A stretch of DNA of 64,000 nt from Streptomyces sp. NBC_01260 (GTDB taxonomy: Bacteria > Actinomycetota > Actinomycetes > Streptomycetales > Streptomycetaceae): assembly GCF_036226405.1 (NCBI RefSeq), contig NZ_CP108464.1:7750001-7814000 (forward strand), written 5' to 3'. The notes under the pieces are model-generated. The model had not been told where the DNA came from and made no database searches. It saw only the letters and a program-made list of their open reading frames with translations. A program made the position numbers and the translations under genes. This document shows positions 19,145 through 29,895 of this stretch, piece by piece (the first letter of the stretch is position 1; every line of letters begins with the position of its first letter).

Positions 19145-20035
19145 ATGCCCATCATGGGTAAGAACCGTCGTTCCAAGTCCACCTCCCTGACCCGCGGTTT
19201 CATCGCCGTGAGCACGGGCGGAGTCGTTCTCGCGCTCCCCCTGATCGGGGCCGGATCGGCTTCTGCCGCACCGGCACACTCTGTCGTCGCAGAAAAGTCG
19301 GCGGCCTCGACTTCCGTTGCTGCCAAGGAAATTGCCGTCCGCAAGGCGGAGTCCACCGTCTATTCCGTGGTCTCCGGTGATTCGCTTTCCAAGATCGCCC
19401 AGGGACATTCCCTCAGTGGCGGCTGGGAGCGGCTCTACCAGGACAACCGGAGTGCGATCGGTGGAAACCCCGATCTGATTTACCCGGGGCTCAAGCTGAC
19501 CATCGGTGCCAAGTCCGCGGCTGTCGCGCCCAAGGCGGCCCCCGCGGCCGAATCGAAGGCAAAGCCCGCGACCGAGTCCAAGCCCACGGCCGATGCCTCG
19601 CAGTCGTCCGACCGGGCCGCTGGCACCGACCGTGCCGACCGGTCCCAGCGGACGGCCACGCCCCTCGCTGAGGAGACCGCAGCCACCGCTCCGGCGCAGG
19701 CTGCGACGGCGTACACCGACGACCTCGACGGCTGGATCAAGGAGTCGCTGGCCGTGATGGCCCAGCACGGCATCCCCGGCAGCTACGACGGCATCTACCG
19801 CAACGTCATCCGCGAGTCCTCGGGCAACCCGCAGATCGTCAACAACTGGGACTCGAACGCCGCCGCCGGCACCCCCTCGAAGGGCCTCCTCCAGGTCATC
19901 CAGCCCACCTTCGAGGCCTACCACGTGGCCGGTACGTCGATGGACATCCTCGACCCCGTCGCCAACATCACCGCCGCGTGCAACTACGCCGCCGCCACGT
20001 ACGGCTCGATCGACAACGTGTTCGGGGCCTACTGA
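19145..20035 (+). CDS. secreted LysM plus lytic-transglycosylase-like cell-wall hydrolase
   Basis: The 296-residue protein has a signal peptide ending near SASAAPAH (about residue 40). A LysM peptidoglycan-binding domain follows at about residues 74-120 (YSVVSGDSLSKIAQGH ... LYQDNRSAIGGNPDLIYPGLKL), then an Ala/Lys/Glu-rich linker to about 180. The C-terminal SLT-like domain has IYRNVIRESSGNP (likely catalytic Glu), SKGLLQVIQPTFEAYHV and NITAACNYAAATYGS. It should cleave glycan strands during germination or growth. GAGGAAA precedes the ATG. Expression is probably governed by the c-di-AMP riboswitch immediately upstream, tying wall opening to osmotic and nucleotide signalling. Confidence 0.9.
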   Translation: MPIMGKNRRSKSTSLTRGFIAVSTGGVVLALPLIGAGSASAAPAHSVVAEKSAASTSVAAKEIAVRKAESTVYSVVSGDSLSKIAQGHSLSGGWERLYQDNRSAIGGNPDLIYPGLKLTIGAKSAAVAPKAAPAAESKAKPATESKPTADASQSSDRAAGTDRADRSQRTATPLAEETAATAPAQAATAYTDDLDGWIKESLAVMAQHGIPGSYDGIYRNVIRESSGNPQIVNNWDSNAAAGTPSKGLLQVIQPTFEAYHVAGTSMDILDPVANITAACNYAAATYGSIDNVFGAY

Positions 20036-20072
20036 CATAGCGCGGATCCGCCTTCGGGAGAAGCCGGGCGCA

Positions 20073-20113
20073 GGGGTGGGAAGGAGCCGATCGGCTCCTT
20101 CCCACCCCTTTTT
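20073..20113 (+). terminator. rho-independent terminator after the LysM-SLT gene
   Basis: A perfect 36-bp palindrome (20073-20108) is followed by TTTTT, a canonical intrinsic terminator and unusually textbook for this GC content. Confidence 0.9.
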
Positions 20114-20231
20114 CGTGTGTCGTACAACCCTTCCGCCTCATAGGAGGTCGAACGGGGCGCCAGGAAGGTAACGGGCCTTTCCTGGCGTCCCCCCGGACTC
20201 GCCCGGTCATCCTTGAACCGAGGAGCCGCTC

Positions 20232-21725
20232 GTGCGCACCAACCGTTCGGCCGCCGTTGTCGCGGCCGCATTTCTCCTGATGGCAGGGGCCGGCATCGCC
20301 GCGCCCTCCGCCTACGCCGGCACTCCTGGCGGAACGCACGCGAACGACCGCAACACAGATTTCAACGGCGACGGATACGAGGACGTGCTCACCGGCGCGT
20401 CCGGCGGGACCGTCGGCGGGAAGAAGGGCGCGGGCTACGTGACCGTGCAGTACGGCGCGAAGACGGGCATCGGGACCTACAACCCCGTGGTGCTCAGCCA
20501 GAACACCGCCGGGGTGCCGGGGGCCGCCGAGGCGGGTGACGGCTTCGGCAGCGCGCTCGCCACCGGCGACCTCGACGGGGACGGCTACGACGACGCGATC
20601 GTCGGCCTGCCCGGCGAGGACATCGAGCCGGTGACCGACGCGGGCGGCATCGTCGTGCTGTGGGGCTCCCCGAAGGGGCTCTCGGGCGCCGACAGCGACT
20701 GGCTTCAGGCCGATCAGCTCGTGGTCGGCGCCCGGTTCGGCAGTGCTCTCGCGGCGGCACACTTCAGCCCCGGCATCCCGGGTGACCAGCTGGCCGTGAC
20801 CGACCGCGACAACCTCACCCTGTACCAGTACGACGCGGCGCCGCAGGGCAGGTCCGCGCAGTTGGTGCCCGCGTCGCGAAACCGCCTGACCCCCGGCACC
20901 CCGGGCCGCCCGATCGCGCCCAGGGCCATGACCACCGGCGACTACGACGGCAACGGCCTCGCCGATCTCGTCGTCGCCGGAGTGACCACGGGCAAGGAAT
21001 CGGGCCACGGCTGGTCGTCGCTGTTCCTCGGCGATGTCCAGGGACTCCGCTACGAGGGCGATCTGCGCGGCGGCCCGGCCGTCGCATCCGGTGACATCAA
21101 CAACGACGGCTACGACGACCTCGTCACCGGGGAGCCGAACAGTCCCGACGACGGCGGCGCGGCCGTGACCGGTGGAGTCGTCGGCGTGTACTACGGCAGC
21201 GCCGGTGACGGGCCGGCCGGCGCCGAGGGCCCGGGCACCCCGCCGGTGTGGTGGACGCAGGACACCCCGGGCATCCCGGGCAAGGCCGAGGCCGGCGACG
21301 GCTGGGGAAGCGACCTCTCCGTGGCGGACGTCAACGGCGACGGGTACGCGGACGTGGCGATCGGCGCACCGGGCGAGGACATTTACGACGTCGCGGACGC
21401 AGGCGCCGTGTGGGTGCTGCGCGGCTCGGCCGACGGGCTGACCGCCGCCGACGCGGCCTCCTGGGACCAGAACTCGGGGTTCGTCCTGGGCGTGGCGGAG
21501 AAGGGCGACCACTGGGGAGGCCAGGTCCGGCTGAGCGACCCGGACAGGAACGGCCGCCTCGGCCTGCTGGCCGCAGCGCCGGGTGAGGACGGGGGCAACG
21601 GCGTCATCTGGGCGTTCCGGGCGAACACGAGCGGTGTGACGATCCGCGAGGGGTGGACCTTCGACGGCGGATCGCTCGGCGGCCCGGCGGCCGGCGCCGC
21701 GTTCGGATCCGCGATCGACGAGTAA
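20232..21725 (+). CDS. secreted FG-GAP (integrin-like beta-propeller) repeat protein
   Basis: The 497-residue protein has a signal peptide (AAVVAAAFLLMAGAGIAAPSAYAG). It carries repeated calcium-loop motifs DFNGDGYEDV, DLDGDGYDDAIVG, DYDGNGLADLVV, DINNDGYDDLVTG and DVNGDGYADVAIG spaced about 60-70 residues apart, and a last degenerate copy DPDRNGRLGLL. This makes a calcium-binding seven-bladed propeller like integrin alpha chains. The protein is probably extracellular and adhesive or surface-binding; no catalytic residues are identifiable. The start is GTG at 20232 after GAGGAG. Confidence 0.88.
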   Translation: MRTNRSAAVVAAAFLLMAGAGIAAPSAYAGTPGGTHANDRNTDFNGDGYEDVLTGASGGTVGGKKGAGYVTVQYGAKTGIGTYNPVVLSQNTAGVPGAAEAGDGFGSALATGDLDGDGYDDAIVGLPGEDIEPVTDAGGIVVLWGSPKGLSGADSDWLQADQLVVGARFGSALAAAHFSPGIPGDQLAVTDRDNLTLYQYDAAPQGRSAQLVPASRNRLTPGTPGRPIAPRAMTTGDYDGNGLADLVVAGVTTGKESGHGWSSLFLGDVQGLRYEGDLRGGPAVASGDINNDGYDDLVTGEPNSPDDGGAAVTGGVVGVYYGSAGDGPAGAEGPGTPPVWWTQDTPGIPGKAEAGDGWGSDLSVADVNGDGYADVAIGAPGEDIYDVADAGAVWVLRGSADGLTAADAASWDQNSGFVLGVAEKGDHWGGQVRLSDPDRNGRLGLLAAAPGEDGGNGVIWAFRANTSGVTIREGWTFDGGSLGGPAAGAAFGSAIDE

Positions 21726-21734
21726 CGGCGGGCC

Positions 21735-21775
21735 GGGTGACCGGGGCGGAGCCTGCGGGCCCGCCCCGGTCACCC
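21735..21775. terminator. terminator hairpin after the FG-GAP gene
   Basis: There are 15-bp arms (21735-21749 and 21761-21775) around an 11-nt loop, with no U-run. Confidence 0.7.
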
Positions 21776-21836
21776 TCCCCAACCGGGTGGGCGAAGGCAC
21801 TATGAACCTTTCATCCCGCGCGCTACCCTCCGCCGC

Positions 21837-22916
21837 ATGATTTCCACGGTGGTCTGGGGTACCGGCAATGTCGGCCGCGCGGCCATCCGCGCCGTCGAGG
21901 CCCATCCGGCCCTGAAACTGGCGCATGTGCTCGTCCATGATCCCGGCAAGGTGGGCCGCGACGCGGGCGGCCTCGGCGGGCTCGGCCGCGATCTGGGCGT
22001 CGCGGCGACCGACGACATCGACGCGGTGCTGGCCGCCGCTCCCGGCGCGGTGGTGTACGCGGCATCCGGGGACATCCGCCCCGACGAGGCGCTGGCCGAC
22101 ATCACCAGGGCGGTCCGGACGGGCGCGGTGGTCGTCACCCCCGCCCTGTACGCGCTCTATGACCAGCGGGGCGCCCCGCCGGAGCTGCGCGAACCGGTCC
22201 TGGCCGCCGTCGCCGACGGCGGTGGCTCGCTGTTCGTCTCCGGCGTCGACCCCGGCTGGGGCAACGACGTGCTGCCCCTGCTGATCAGCGGCCTCGGGAC
22301 CACGGTCGACGTGATCCGCTGCCAGGAGATCTTCGACTACTCCACCTACGACCAGCCCGACTCGGTCCGCCACCTGATCGGCATGGGACACCCCATGGAG
22401 TACGAGCCGCTGATGCTCGCGGCCTCCGTCCCGACGATGGTGTGGGGCGGGCAGATACGCCTGATGGCCAGAGCCCTGGGCGTGGAGCTCGACGACATCC
22501 GCGAGACCATGGCCCGGCGGCCGCTGGAGACGACGGTGAGCACCCGGACGATGGGCGAGTTCGAGGCGGGCACCCAGGGCGCGGTGCGCTTCGAGGTTCA
22601 GGGCATCGTCGAGGGCGAGCCCCGCATCGTCATTGAGCACATCACCCGCATCCACCCGTCTTGCGCCCCGGACTGGCCGGCACCGCCCGACGGCGCCGGT
22701 GCCCACCGCGTGATCATCGAGGGCCGTCCGCGCATCGAGGTCACCGTCGAGGCCACCGACGAGGGCGAGAACCGCTCGGCGGGCGGCAACGCCACCGCGG
22801 TCGGCCGGCTGGTGAACGCCATCGACTGGCTGGTGGACGCGGAACCCGGACTCTACGACGCACTCGACGTCCCCCTGCGCCCCGCAGCCGGCAGACTCGG
22901 AAGGAAACAGCCATGA
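21837..22916 (+). CDS. NAD(P)-dependent oxidoreductase, dihydrodipicolinate-reductase/amine-dehydrogenase-like
   Basis: The 359-residue protein has an N-terminal Rossmann fold with VVWGTGNVGRAAIRAV, followed by the DapB-like middle region (ALYDQRGAPPELREPV, VSGVDPGWGNDVLPL). Proteins of this type in mycobacteria and Streptomyces are annotated as dihydrodipicolinate reductase-like, but they are not the lysine-pathway enzyme. The nearest defined activity is 2,4-diaminopentanoate dehydrogenase. Its stop overlaps the start of an AhpD-like gene (ATGA), so the two are co-translated and probably act in one pathway. Substrate unknown. Confidence 0.8.
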   Translation: MISTVVWGTGNVGRAAIRAVEAHPALKLAHVLVHDPGKVGRDAGGLGGLGRDLGVAATDDIDAVLAAAPGAVVYAASGDIRPDEALADITRAVRTGAVVVTPALYALYDQRGAPPELREPVLAAVADGGGSLFVSGVDPGWGNDVLPLLISGLGTTVDVIRCQEIFDYSTYDQPDSVRHLIGMGHPMEYEPLMLAASVPTMVWGGQIRLMARALGVELDDIRETMARRPLETTVSTRTMGEFEAGTQGAVRFEVQGIVEGEPRIVIEHITRIHPSCAPDWPAPPDGAGAHRVIIEGRPRIEVTVEATDEGENRSAGGNATAVGRLVNAIDWLVDAEPGLYDALDVPLRPAAGRLGRKQP

Positions 22917-23392
22917 TCATCGACATACCCGAGGGCCAGGAACCGATCGGATACGTGTGGGGTGACATGGTCCCGGGCATCGGGATGGCCGCCGCGAACT
23001 TCTCCCTGTCGGTGTACGAGCACACCTCGCTGGGCCTGCGTGAGTTCGAGGCCGCCCGGCTGCGGATCGCGCAGATCAACGGGTGCCTGTTCTGCCTCGA
23101 CTGGCGCACCGAACGGGACGGCGAAAAGGTCGAGGAGGAGTTCGCCGACGCGGTGAACGAGTGGCGTACCGCCGGGGACTTCGACGACCGGACCCGGCTG
23201 GCCGCCGAGTACGCGGAGCGCTACGCCCTGGACCACCACGGTCTGGACGAGGAGTTCTGGAGCCGGATGACCGCGCACTACAGCCAGCGCGAGATCGTCG
23301 AGCTGAGCATGAGCATCGGCTCCTGGCTGGCGTTCGGCCGGCTCAACCACGTACTGGGACTCGACGCGGTGTGTGTGCTGCCCGGCCACTGA
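22913..23392 (+). CDS. AhpD-like / carboxymuconolactone decarboxylase-family protein
   Basis: The 159-residue protein has INGCLFCLDWRTERD, with the CxxC redox pair of the AhpD subgroup, then helical segments ending IVELSMSIGSWLAFGRLNHVLGLD. This family either supplies reducing power to peroxiredoxins or acts on hydroperoxides. It is translationally coupled (ATGA overlap) to the preceding oxidoreductase, so the pair probably detoxifies or degrades one substrate class. Confidence 0.82.
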   Translation: MIIDIPEGQEPIGYVWGDMVPGIGMAAANFSLSVYEHTSLGLREFEAARLRIAQINGCLFCLDWRTERDGEKVEEEFADAVNEWRTAGDFDDRTRLAAEYAERYALDHHGLDEEFWSRMTAHYSQREIVELSMSIGSWLAFGRLNHVLGLDAVCVLPGH

Positions 23393-23437
23393 GAGGCTGC
23401 CGGGTGCCCTCCGATCGGAGGTCACCCGGCAGCCTCT
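23392..23437. terminator. bidirectional terminator with nested hairpin
   Basis: There are perfect 15-bp arms (23392-23406 and 23423-23437) enclosing a smaller palindrome CTCCGATCGGAG, between convergent operons. Confidence 0.8.
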
Positions 23438-23536
23438 GAGCCGGACGCCCCGGGCCCGTCTGTTCCCGCCGGTGCCCGGGGCGTACTCAGTAGGAGGTCA
23501 GCCCCGCCGCCTGAGGCCGGCCGCGTTGGGCCGGTG

Positions 23537-25348
<1,812 letters not shown>

Positions 25349-25373
25349 TCAGCGTTCCATGAGGAGGACATTC

Positions 25374-25562
25374 ATGAGCATGCTCGACAAGATCAAGGAC
25401 CTGATCAAGGGGCACCCCGACCAGGCCCGCCAGGGAGTCGAGAAGGGCGGCGACGCCATCGACAAGAAGACGCACGGCAAGCACAGCGGTCAAGTCGATT
25501 CCGCCCAGCAGAAGCTCAATGACCAGCTCGGTGACCACCGGCCGCCCTCCGACGACCGATAG
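25374..25562 (+). CDS. small antitoxin-like protein (MT0933/Rv0909-type)
   Basis: The 62-residue hydrophilic protein is MSMLDKIKDLIKGHPDQARQ followed by VEKGGDAIDKKTHGKH and a Gln/Asp-rich end. It resembles the short Lys-rich antitoxin family of mycobacterial MT0933. GAGGAGG lies 8 nt before the ATG at 25374. No toxin gene (for example a SRPBCC-type Rv0910 partner) is adjacent, so the toxin-antitoxin role is doubtful here. The last codons form one arm of a long hairpin. Confidence 0.7.
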   Translation: MSMLDKIKDLIKGHPDQARQGVEKGGDAIDKKTHGKHSGQVDSAQQKLNDQLGDHRPPSDDR

Positions 25563-25596
25563 GGCCGTCGGGCGTCCGACGGCCCTATCGGTCGTC
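25551..25596. terminator. long hairpin 1 overlapping the antitoxin-like gene end
   Basis: There are perfect 21-bp arms (25551-25571 and 25576-25596) with a 4-nt loop. The first arm includes the last codons and the stop of the small gene. Confidence 0.8.
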
Positions 25597-25645
25597 GCGA
25601 CGGAGCGGCAGCCGCCATCTCGGATGGCGGCTGCCGCTCCGTCGC
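25597..25645. terminator. long hairpin 2, directly adjoining hairpin 1
   Basis: There are perfect 23-bp arms (25597-25619 and 25623-25645) with a 3-nt loop, beginning at the next base after hairpin 1. It probably serves the convergent minus-strand gene. Confidence 0.8.
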
Positions 25646-25665
25646 GATGGCGGCGGTGGTGGCGG

Positions 25666-25842
25666 TCAGTTGTGGCCGAACTTCCGCTCGCGCTTGTGCG
25701 AGACGTGCTCCGAGATTGCCTCCACCCCTTCGGGTGTGGGTGCGGTGCTCGTCTGTTCCTTGGGCTCCGTGGTCGTGGCCGCCGAGTGCTCATGGCCGCC
25801 GCTGCGGGCGCCACGGTTGTGCCGGCTCTGCTTCTTGCCCAT
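25666..25842 (-). CDS. 58-residue basic protein of unknown function
   Basis: It starts MGKKQSRHNRGARSGGHEHS and ends EAISEHVSHKRERKFGHN. It is hydrophilic and rich in His, Lys and Arg, without hydrophobic segments. AGGAGG lies 7 nt before the ATG at 25842, a strong ribosome site that supports real translation. I do not recognise a domain. Confidence 0.65.
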   Translation of the reverse strand: MGKKQSRHNRGARSGGHEHSAATTTEPKEQTSTAPTPEGVEAISEHVSHKRERKFGHN

Positions 25843-25977
25843 GATCGTGCCTCCTGTGCGGATGTCGGACGATGGGCTGCCTTTCAGACTCGCATACAAG
25901 TATAAAGGGTGCATTTTGGGTCATGCGTCTCTCTGTCTGAAGTGCGGAGCGCAGTTGCTCGGGAGCATGCTGAGTGT

Positions 25978-28506
25978 GTGACCTGGTACGGAGCTGCCCG
26001 GGGTACTCCGCTCAGCGCGAGCGGCAAAGCGCCCGCGCGGCTGAAGGACGGCCGTGCACCGGACGAACTGTCCCTGGTGCTCGCCCAGGCCGTCGTGAGC
26101 GGGGTGGAGTCCGTGGGCGGAGAGGCGGGCGGCGTCTTTCTGCGCTCCCTCACACCGGGACTGCTGCGGCTGGCGGTACTGGCCGGGCTGCCGGGACCGC
26201 TCTTCCGCCCCTGGTGGCGGATGCATGTGAACCGCCCGTTCCCCGTGGCCGAGGTCTTCCGCACGGGCCGCGCGGTGCACCTCGCCGACGCCGAGGAGGC
26301 CATGCGCCGCTTCCCGCAGCTGATGGCGGGCCTGCCGTTCCCGTTCGGCTCCTTGTACGTGCCGGTCCTCAGTGCCGGCGAGCGGGTCGGGGTCCTGACG
26401 GTGATGCGCCCGGCGACCCCCGGCAGGCCAGTGGGAACCGTCGAACGGCGCAGGCTGCGGAGCGTCGCCGAACGGCTCGGCGCCGCACTGACGGAGCTGG
26501 AGTCCAGCGGCACGAAACCGCGGTGGGACGAGGAACCGCTCCCCGTGCAACTGCCCGCCGGCAGCTCGCCGCCGGTACGGATCGGCCGCTTCGACTGGGA
26601 CCTTGCCAGCGGCGCCGTCGGCGCCGACGCCGAGCTGTGCGGGATCCTCGGCACCGAACCCGCCGAGTTCCCGGGCACGATCGACGCACTGGCCGCGCAA
26701 CTGGCGCCGGAGGACGTGTACGGCCTGTGGGCCCTGGCCCGTCAGGCGGCGGGGTCGGGCGGTCCCGTCGTACGCAGGATGCGGCTGCGCGGCCCCGACG
26801 GCCGCTCGCACTTGCTGGAGGTCTCGGGCCGCCGGGACGACGGGGCCGGCGCCGGTACGGCGAGTCACCTGACCGGCTTCCTGGTGGACCTCGGCATCGG
26901 CCCGGTCGTCCCCGAGGCGGCCGACCGGCTGCCGCGGGGGATCTTCTCGCTGGACCGCTTCGGCCGGATCACCTACCTCAACGACCTGGCCGAGCAGTTC
27001 CTCGGCCATGCCAGGTCCGAGCTGGTCGGGCGGGTGCTCTGGGAGGTACTCCCGTGGTCCGCGAACCCGGCGTACGAAGACCATTACCGGGCCGCGATGA
27101 TCTCCGACGACCCGGTCCACTTCCTCGCCCGGCGTACCCCTCCCCCCTGGCTCGCGGTCTCCCTGTACCCGGGGCACGAAGGGCTGACGGCTGTGCTCAC
27201 CCCCACCGAGGAGCCCTCCTACACTCCGGGGCCGGTCTCCTCACCGAGGCTGGGGCTCGGTTCCCCTGCCGACCGTTCCGCCGCGCTCTACCGGCCGGTC
27301 GCGCTGGCCATCGCGCTGACCGAGGCCGTCACGGCCCGCCAGGTGTCCGCCGTGGTCACCGAGGAACTGCTGCCCGCATTCGGCGGCAGACAGCTCGCGA
27401 TCTACCTGCTCAAGGAGGGCCGCCTCTACCTGGAATGGGAGACCGGCTTCCCCAAGGGCTTCCTGGACGGGTTCGACGGCGTCGGCCTGGACGCCCGCAT
27501 CCCCGGCGTGGAGACACTCACCTCCGGCCGCCCCATCTTCTTCGAGTCCATGCAGCATCTGAGCGCCGCCTACCCCGGCATCCCCATGGACGCCGACGTC
27601 GGCGCCCGCGCCTTCCTGCCGCTGATCGCCTCCGGACAGCACGTCGGCTCGTGCATCCTCGGCTTCGACCAGCCGCGCGGTTTCAGCCCCGAGGAGCGCA
27701 CGATCCTGACCGCGCTGGCCGGCCTCATCGCCCAGGCACTGCAACGGGCCCAGCGGTACGACAGCGAGGCCGCCCTCGCCCGCGGACTCCAGGATGTCCT
27801 GCTGCCGCACCGGCTGCCCGTCGTCGACCACGTCGACACCGCCGGCCGCTACCTCGCGGGCACCCAGGGCATGGACGTCGGAGGCGACTGGTACGACGTC
27901 ATCGAGACGGGCGAGAGGCTGTCCCTGGTCATCGGGGACGTCCAGGGACACGGCGTCGCGGCCGCCGCGACCATGGGCCAGCTGCGCAGCGCGGTAAGGG
28001 CCTTCGCACTCAGCGGACACGATCCGCAGGAGGTGATGAGCGGCACCAACCGGCTCCTCATCGACCTCGACCCCGGCCAGATCGCCAGCTGCTGCTACAT
28101 CGTCCTGGACCCGGCCACCGGCATCGCGCAGGCTGTGCGGGCCGGACACCCGCAGCCCGTACTCCGTCACCCGGACGGCACTGCCGAGGTCATGGACCTG
28201 TCGGGCGGAGTCGTGCTGGGTGTCGACCCTGACGCGTCCTACCCCGTCAGGGAACTGCACCTCGCCCCGGGCGCGATGCTCGCCCTGTACACCGACGGCA
28301 TGGTCGAGCAGTCGGGAACGGACATCGACGTCGGCATCGAGCGGCTGCGCCGCACGATCGCCGACTTCGGCCCGGCCCCGATGGCCGACACGGCGGACCA
28401 TGTGATCGGGCGGGCCAGACAGGCCCCGGACCGGCCCGACGACATCGCCCTGCTGCTCGCCGCCCGCTGGTACGACATCGACGGCGGGACGGCCCGGAGC
28501 CGGTGA
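25978..28506 (+). CDS. SpoIIE-type PP2C phosphatase with GAF and PAS sensor domains
   Basis: The protein is about 842 residues. It has an N-terminal GAF-like region (about 20-170), a PAS-like segment around FDWDLASGAVGADAELCGIL, a second PAS (GIFSLDRFGRITYLNDLAEQ), a GAF domain (about 435-590) and a C-terminal SpoIIE phosphatase. Phosphatase motifs are DVGGDWYDV, VIGDVQGHG, AVRAGHPQPVL, ALYTDGMVEQ and RPDDIALLLA, with the metal-binding aspartates. There is no HATPase kinase domain. Such proteins dephosphorylate anti-anti-sigma factors and set alternative sigma factor activity. The start is uncertain: GTG 25978 (GGGAG 12 nt upstream) or GTG 25942. Confidence 0.88.
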   Translation: MTWYGAARGTPLSASGKAPARLKDGRAPDELSLVLAQAVVSGVESVGGEAGGVFLRSLTPGLLRLAVLAGLPGPLFRPWWRMHVNRPFPVAEVFRTGRAVHLADAEEAMRRFPQLMAGLPFPFGSLYVPVLSAGERVGVLTVMRPATPGRPVGTVERRRLRSVAERLGAALTELESSGTKPRWDEEPLPVQLPAGSSPPVRIGRFDWDLASGAVGADAELCGILGTEPAEFPGTIDALAAQLAPEDVYGLWALARQAAGSGGPVVRRMRLRGPDGRSHLLEVSGRRDDGAGAGTASHLTGFLVDLGIGPVVPEAADRLPRGIFSLDRFGRITYLNDLAEQFLGHARSELVGRVLWEVLPWSANPAYEDHYRAAMISDDPVHFLARRTPPPWLAVSLYPGHEGLTAVLTPTEEPSYTPGPVSSPRLGLGSPADRSAALYRPVALAIALTEAVTARQVSAVVTEELLPAFGGRQLAIYLLKEGRLYLEWETGFPKGFLDGFDGVGLDARIPGVETLTSGRPIFFESMQHLSAAYPGIPMDADVGARAFLPLIASGQHVGSCILGFDQPRGFSPEERTILTALAGLIAQALQRAQRYDSEAALARGLQDVLLPHRLPVVDHVDTAGRYLAGTQGMDVGGDWYDVIETGERLSLVIGDVQGHGVAAAATMGQLRSAVRAFALSGHDPQEVMSGTNRLLIDLDPGQIASCCYIVLDPATGIAQAVRAGHPQPVLRHPDGTAEVMDLSGGVVLGVDPDASYPVRELHLAPGAMLALYTDGMVEQSGTDIDVGIERLRRTIADFGPAPMADTADHVIGRARQAPDRPDDIALLLAARWYDIDGGTARSR

Positions 28507-28531
28507 GCGGCACGCCGTACCCTCCGGGGAG

Positions 28532-28549
28532 CCAGGACGCGTGTCCTGG
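28532..28549. terminator. short hairpin between convergent genes
   Basis: CCAGGAC-GCGT-GTCCTGG lies in the 66-bp gap between the phosphatase gene and the convergent reductase gene. Confidence 0.5.
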
Positions 28550-28572
28550 GTGCCGCTCGCGGCAGCCCGCCC

Positions 28573-29895
28573 TCAGCGCCGGCGTGCGTTCGGGGCGGGA
28601 ACGAGACGCACCGCGGTGTTGAGGACATGGTCGATCACATCGCGCGAGGGGTTGTCCGTCAGATTGCTGAGCAGTCGGGCCAGCGTGTTGAGCAGGAAGG
28701 GCGAGCCCATCACGTACCGGTTCAGGATCGGCTGGAACCCCGACCGGCTGAAGACGAGATCGGCGGCCGTGTTGCCGAGCCGGTAGTAGCGCCCCCAGCG
28801 CCGGTTCATCTCGACCGGGTAGTGGTGCAGCGCCCGTTCCCGCCGCGGGCCCGGGGGCACGGCCAGGCCCAGCGCGGCACTCTGCGCCGCGACCTCCCCG
28901 GCCTCCAGCGCCTGACCGATGCCCTCACCGTTCCACGGACTGATCATGCCCCCGGAGTCGCCGACCAGGAGGAGGCCCCGGGTGTACAGCGGATGACGGT
29001 TGAGGCCCAGTGGCAGCGCCGCGCTGCGGACGGGCCCCTCGGCATTGTCCTCACGGAGCCCCCACTCGGGAGGTGTACGGGCCAGCCACTGGTCCAGCGT
29101 GGCCCGTAGATCGGGCTTGCCGTGCCGGCGGTGCGGGATCGCGCCGAGTCCCACGTTGACGCGCCCGTCACCCATCGGGAAGATCCAGCCGTACCCCGGC
29201 AGGAAGCGGTCGCTCCCGGGGAAGCGGAGGTCGGCCCAGAGCTCCAGGAACTCCTCCCGGGAACGCTCGGGGCTGCGGTAGTAGCGGCGGGCCGCCGTGG
29301 CGATCTGGCGCTTCGTGTCCCGCTGCAGCCCCATCGCGAGGGCGAGCCGGGCGGAGGCGCCGTCGGCGGCGATGACGACCGGCGCCCGGTGCACCACCGG
29401 CGGCGCCTTCCCGGACACCGCGCTCACGCCGGTGATCCGTCCGGCCCGGTCGGTCACCGGCTCGGTCACCTTCACGCCGGTGCGCAGCCGGGCCCCGGCG
29501 GCAACGGCATGGCGGGCCAGGATGTCGTCGAAGTCGTGACGGCTGCGGGTGAGACCGAAGTCCGGGTAGCCGCCCAGCGCGGGCCAGTCGATCTGCACCT
29601 GCCGGTCCCCGGTCACCCAGCGCATCCCGCGCGACCGCGTCCAGCCCGGTGCGTCGATGTCGATGCCCATCCGGATGAGCTGGTGCACCGCACGCGGCGT
29701 GAGGCCGTCCCCGCACACCTTCTCCCGGGGGAAGCCGGACTTCTCCAGAAGCAGCACGTCCACGCCCGCTCGGGCGAGGTGGAAGGCGGCGGACGAGCCG
29801 GCCGGTCCCGCCCCCACCACGATCACCTGGGCCTCCTCGGACCGGCCGGCGGGCTGTTCGTCCGGCAGGGACTGGTCTGCGTGCGCTTCCCGCAT
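28573..29895 (-). CDS. geranylgeranyl-reductase-family FAD-dependent oxidoreductase
   Basis: The 440-residue flavoprotein has IVVGAGPAGSSAAFHLARAG at the N-terminus, KVCGDGLTPRAVHQL, the family motif GYGWIFPMGDGRVNVGLG and the second FAD loop LLLVGDSGGMISPWNGEGIGQALEAG. The family reduces double bonds in prenyl chains (menaquinone side chains, polyprenols, archaeal-type lipids) or acts as a flavin monooxygenase. Streptomyces homologues often sit near respiratory genes; this one does not. ATG 29895 has GGAAAGGG 7 nt upstream. A small Pro-rich ORF and a strong hairpin precede it on the same strand. Confidence 0.85.
   Translation of the reverse strand: MREAHADQSLPDEQPAGRSEEAQVIVVGAGPAGSSAAFHLARAGVDVLLLEKSGFPREKVCGDGLTPRAVHQLIRMGIDIDAPGWTRSRGMRWVTGDRQVQIDWPALGGYPDFGLTRSRHDFDDILARHAVAAGARLRTGVKVTEPVTDRAGRITGVSAVSGKAPPVVHRAPVVIAADGASARLALAMGLQRDTKRQIATAARRYYRSPERSREEFLELWADLRFPGSDRFLPGYGWIFPMGDGRVNVGLGAIPHRRHGKPDLRATLDQWLARTPPEWGLREDNAEGPVRSAALPLGLNRHPLYTRGLLLVGDSGGMISPWNGEGIGQALEAGEVAAQSAALGLAVPPGPRRERALHHYPVEMNRRWGRYYRLGNTAADLVFSRSGFQPILNRYVMGSPFLLNTLARLLSNLTDNPSRDVIDHVLNTAVRLVPAPNARRR

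Noticed and set aside
19968..22706. 912-codon minus-strand frame over the FG-GAP and oxidoreductase genes
   Set aside because: It is antisense to two clear genes and its translation resembles no protein.
25374..25562. Complete toxin-antitoxin pair
   Set aside because: Only the antitoxin-like half is present; neither neighbour resembles a toxin.
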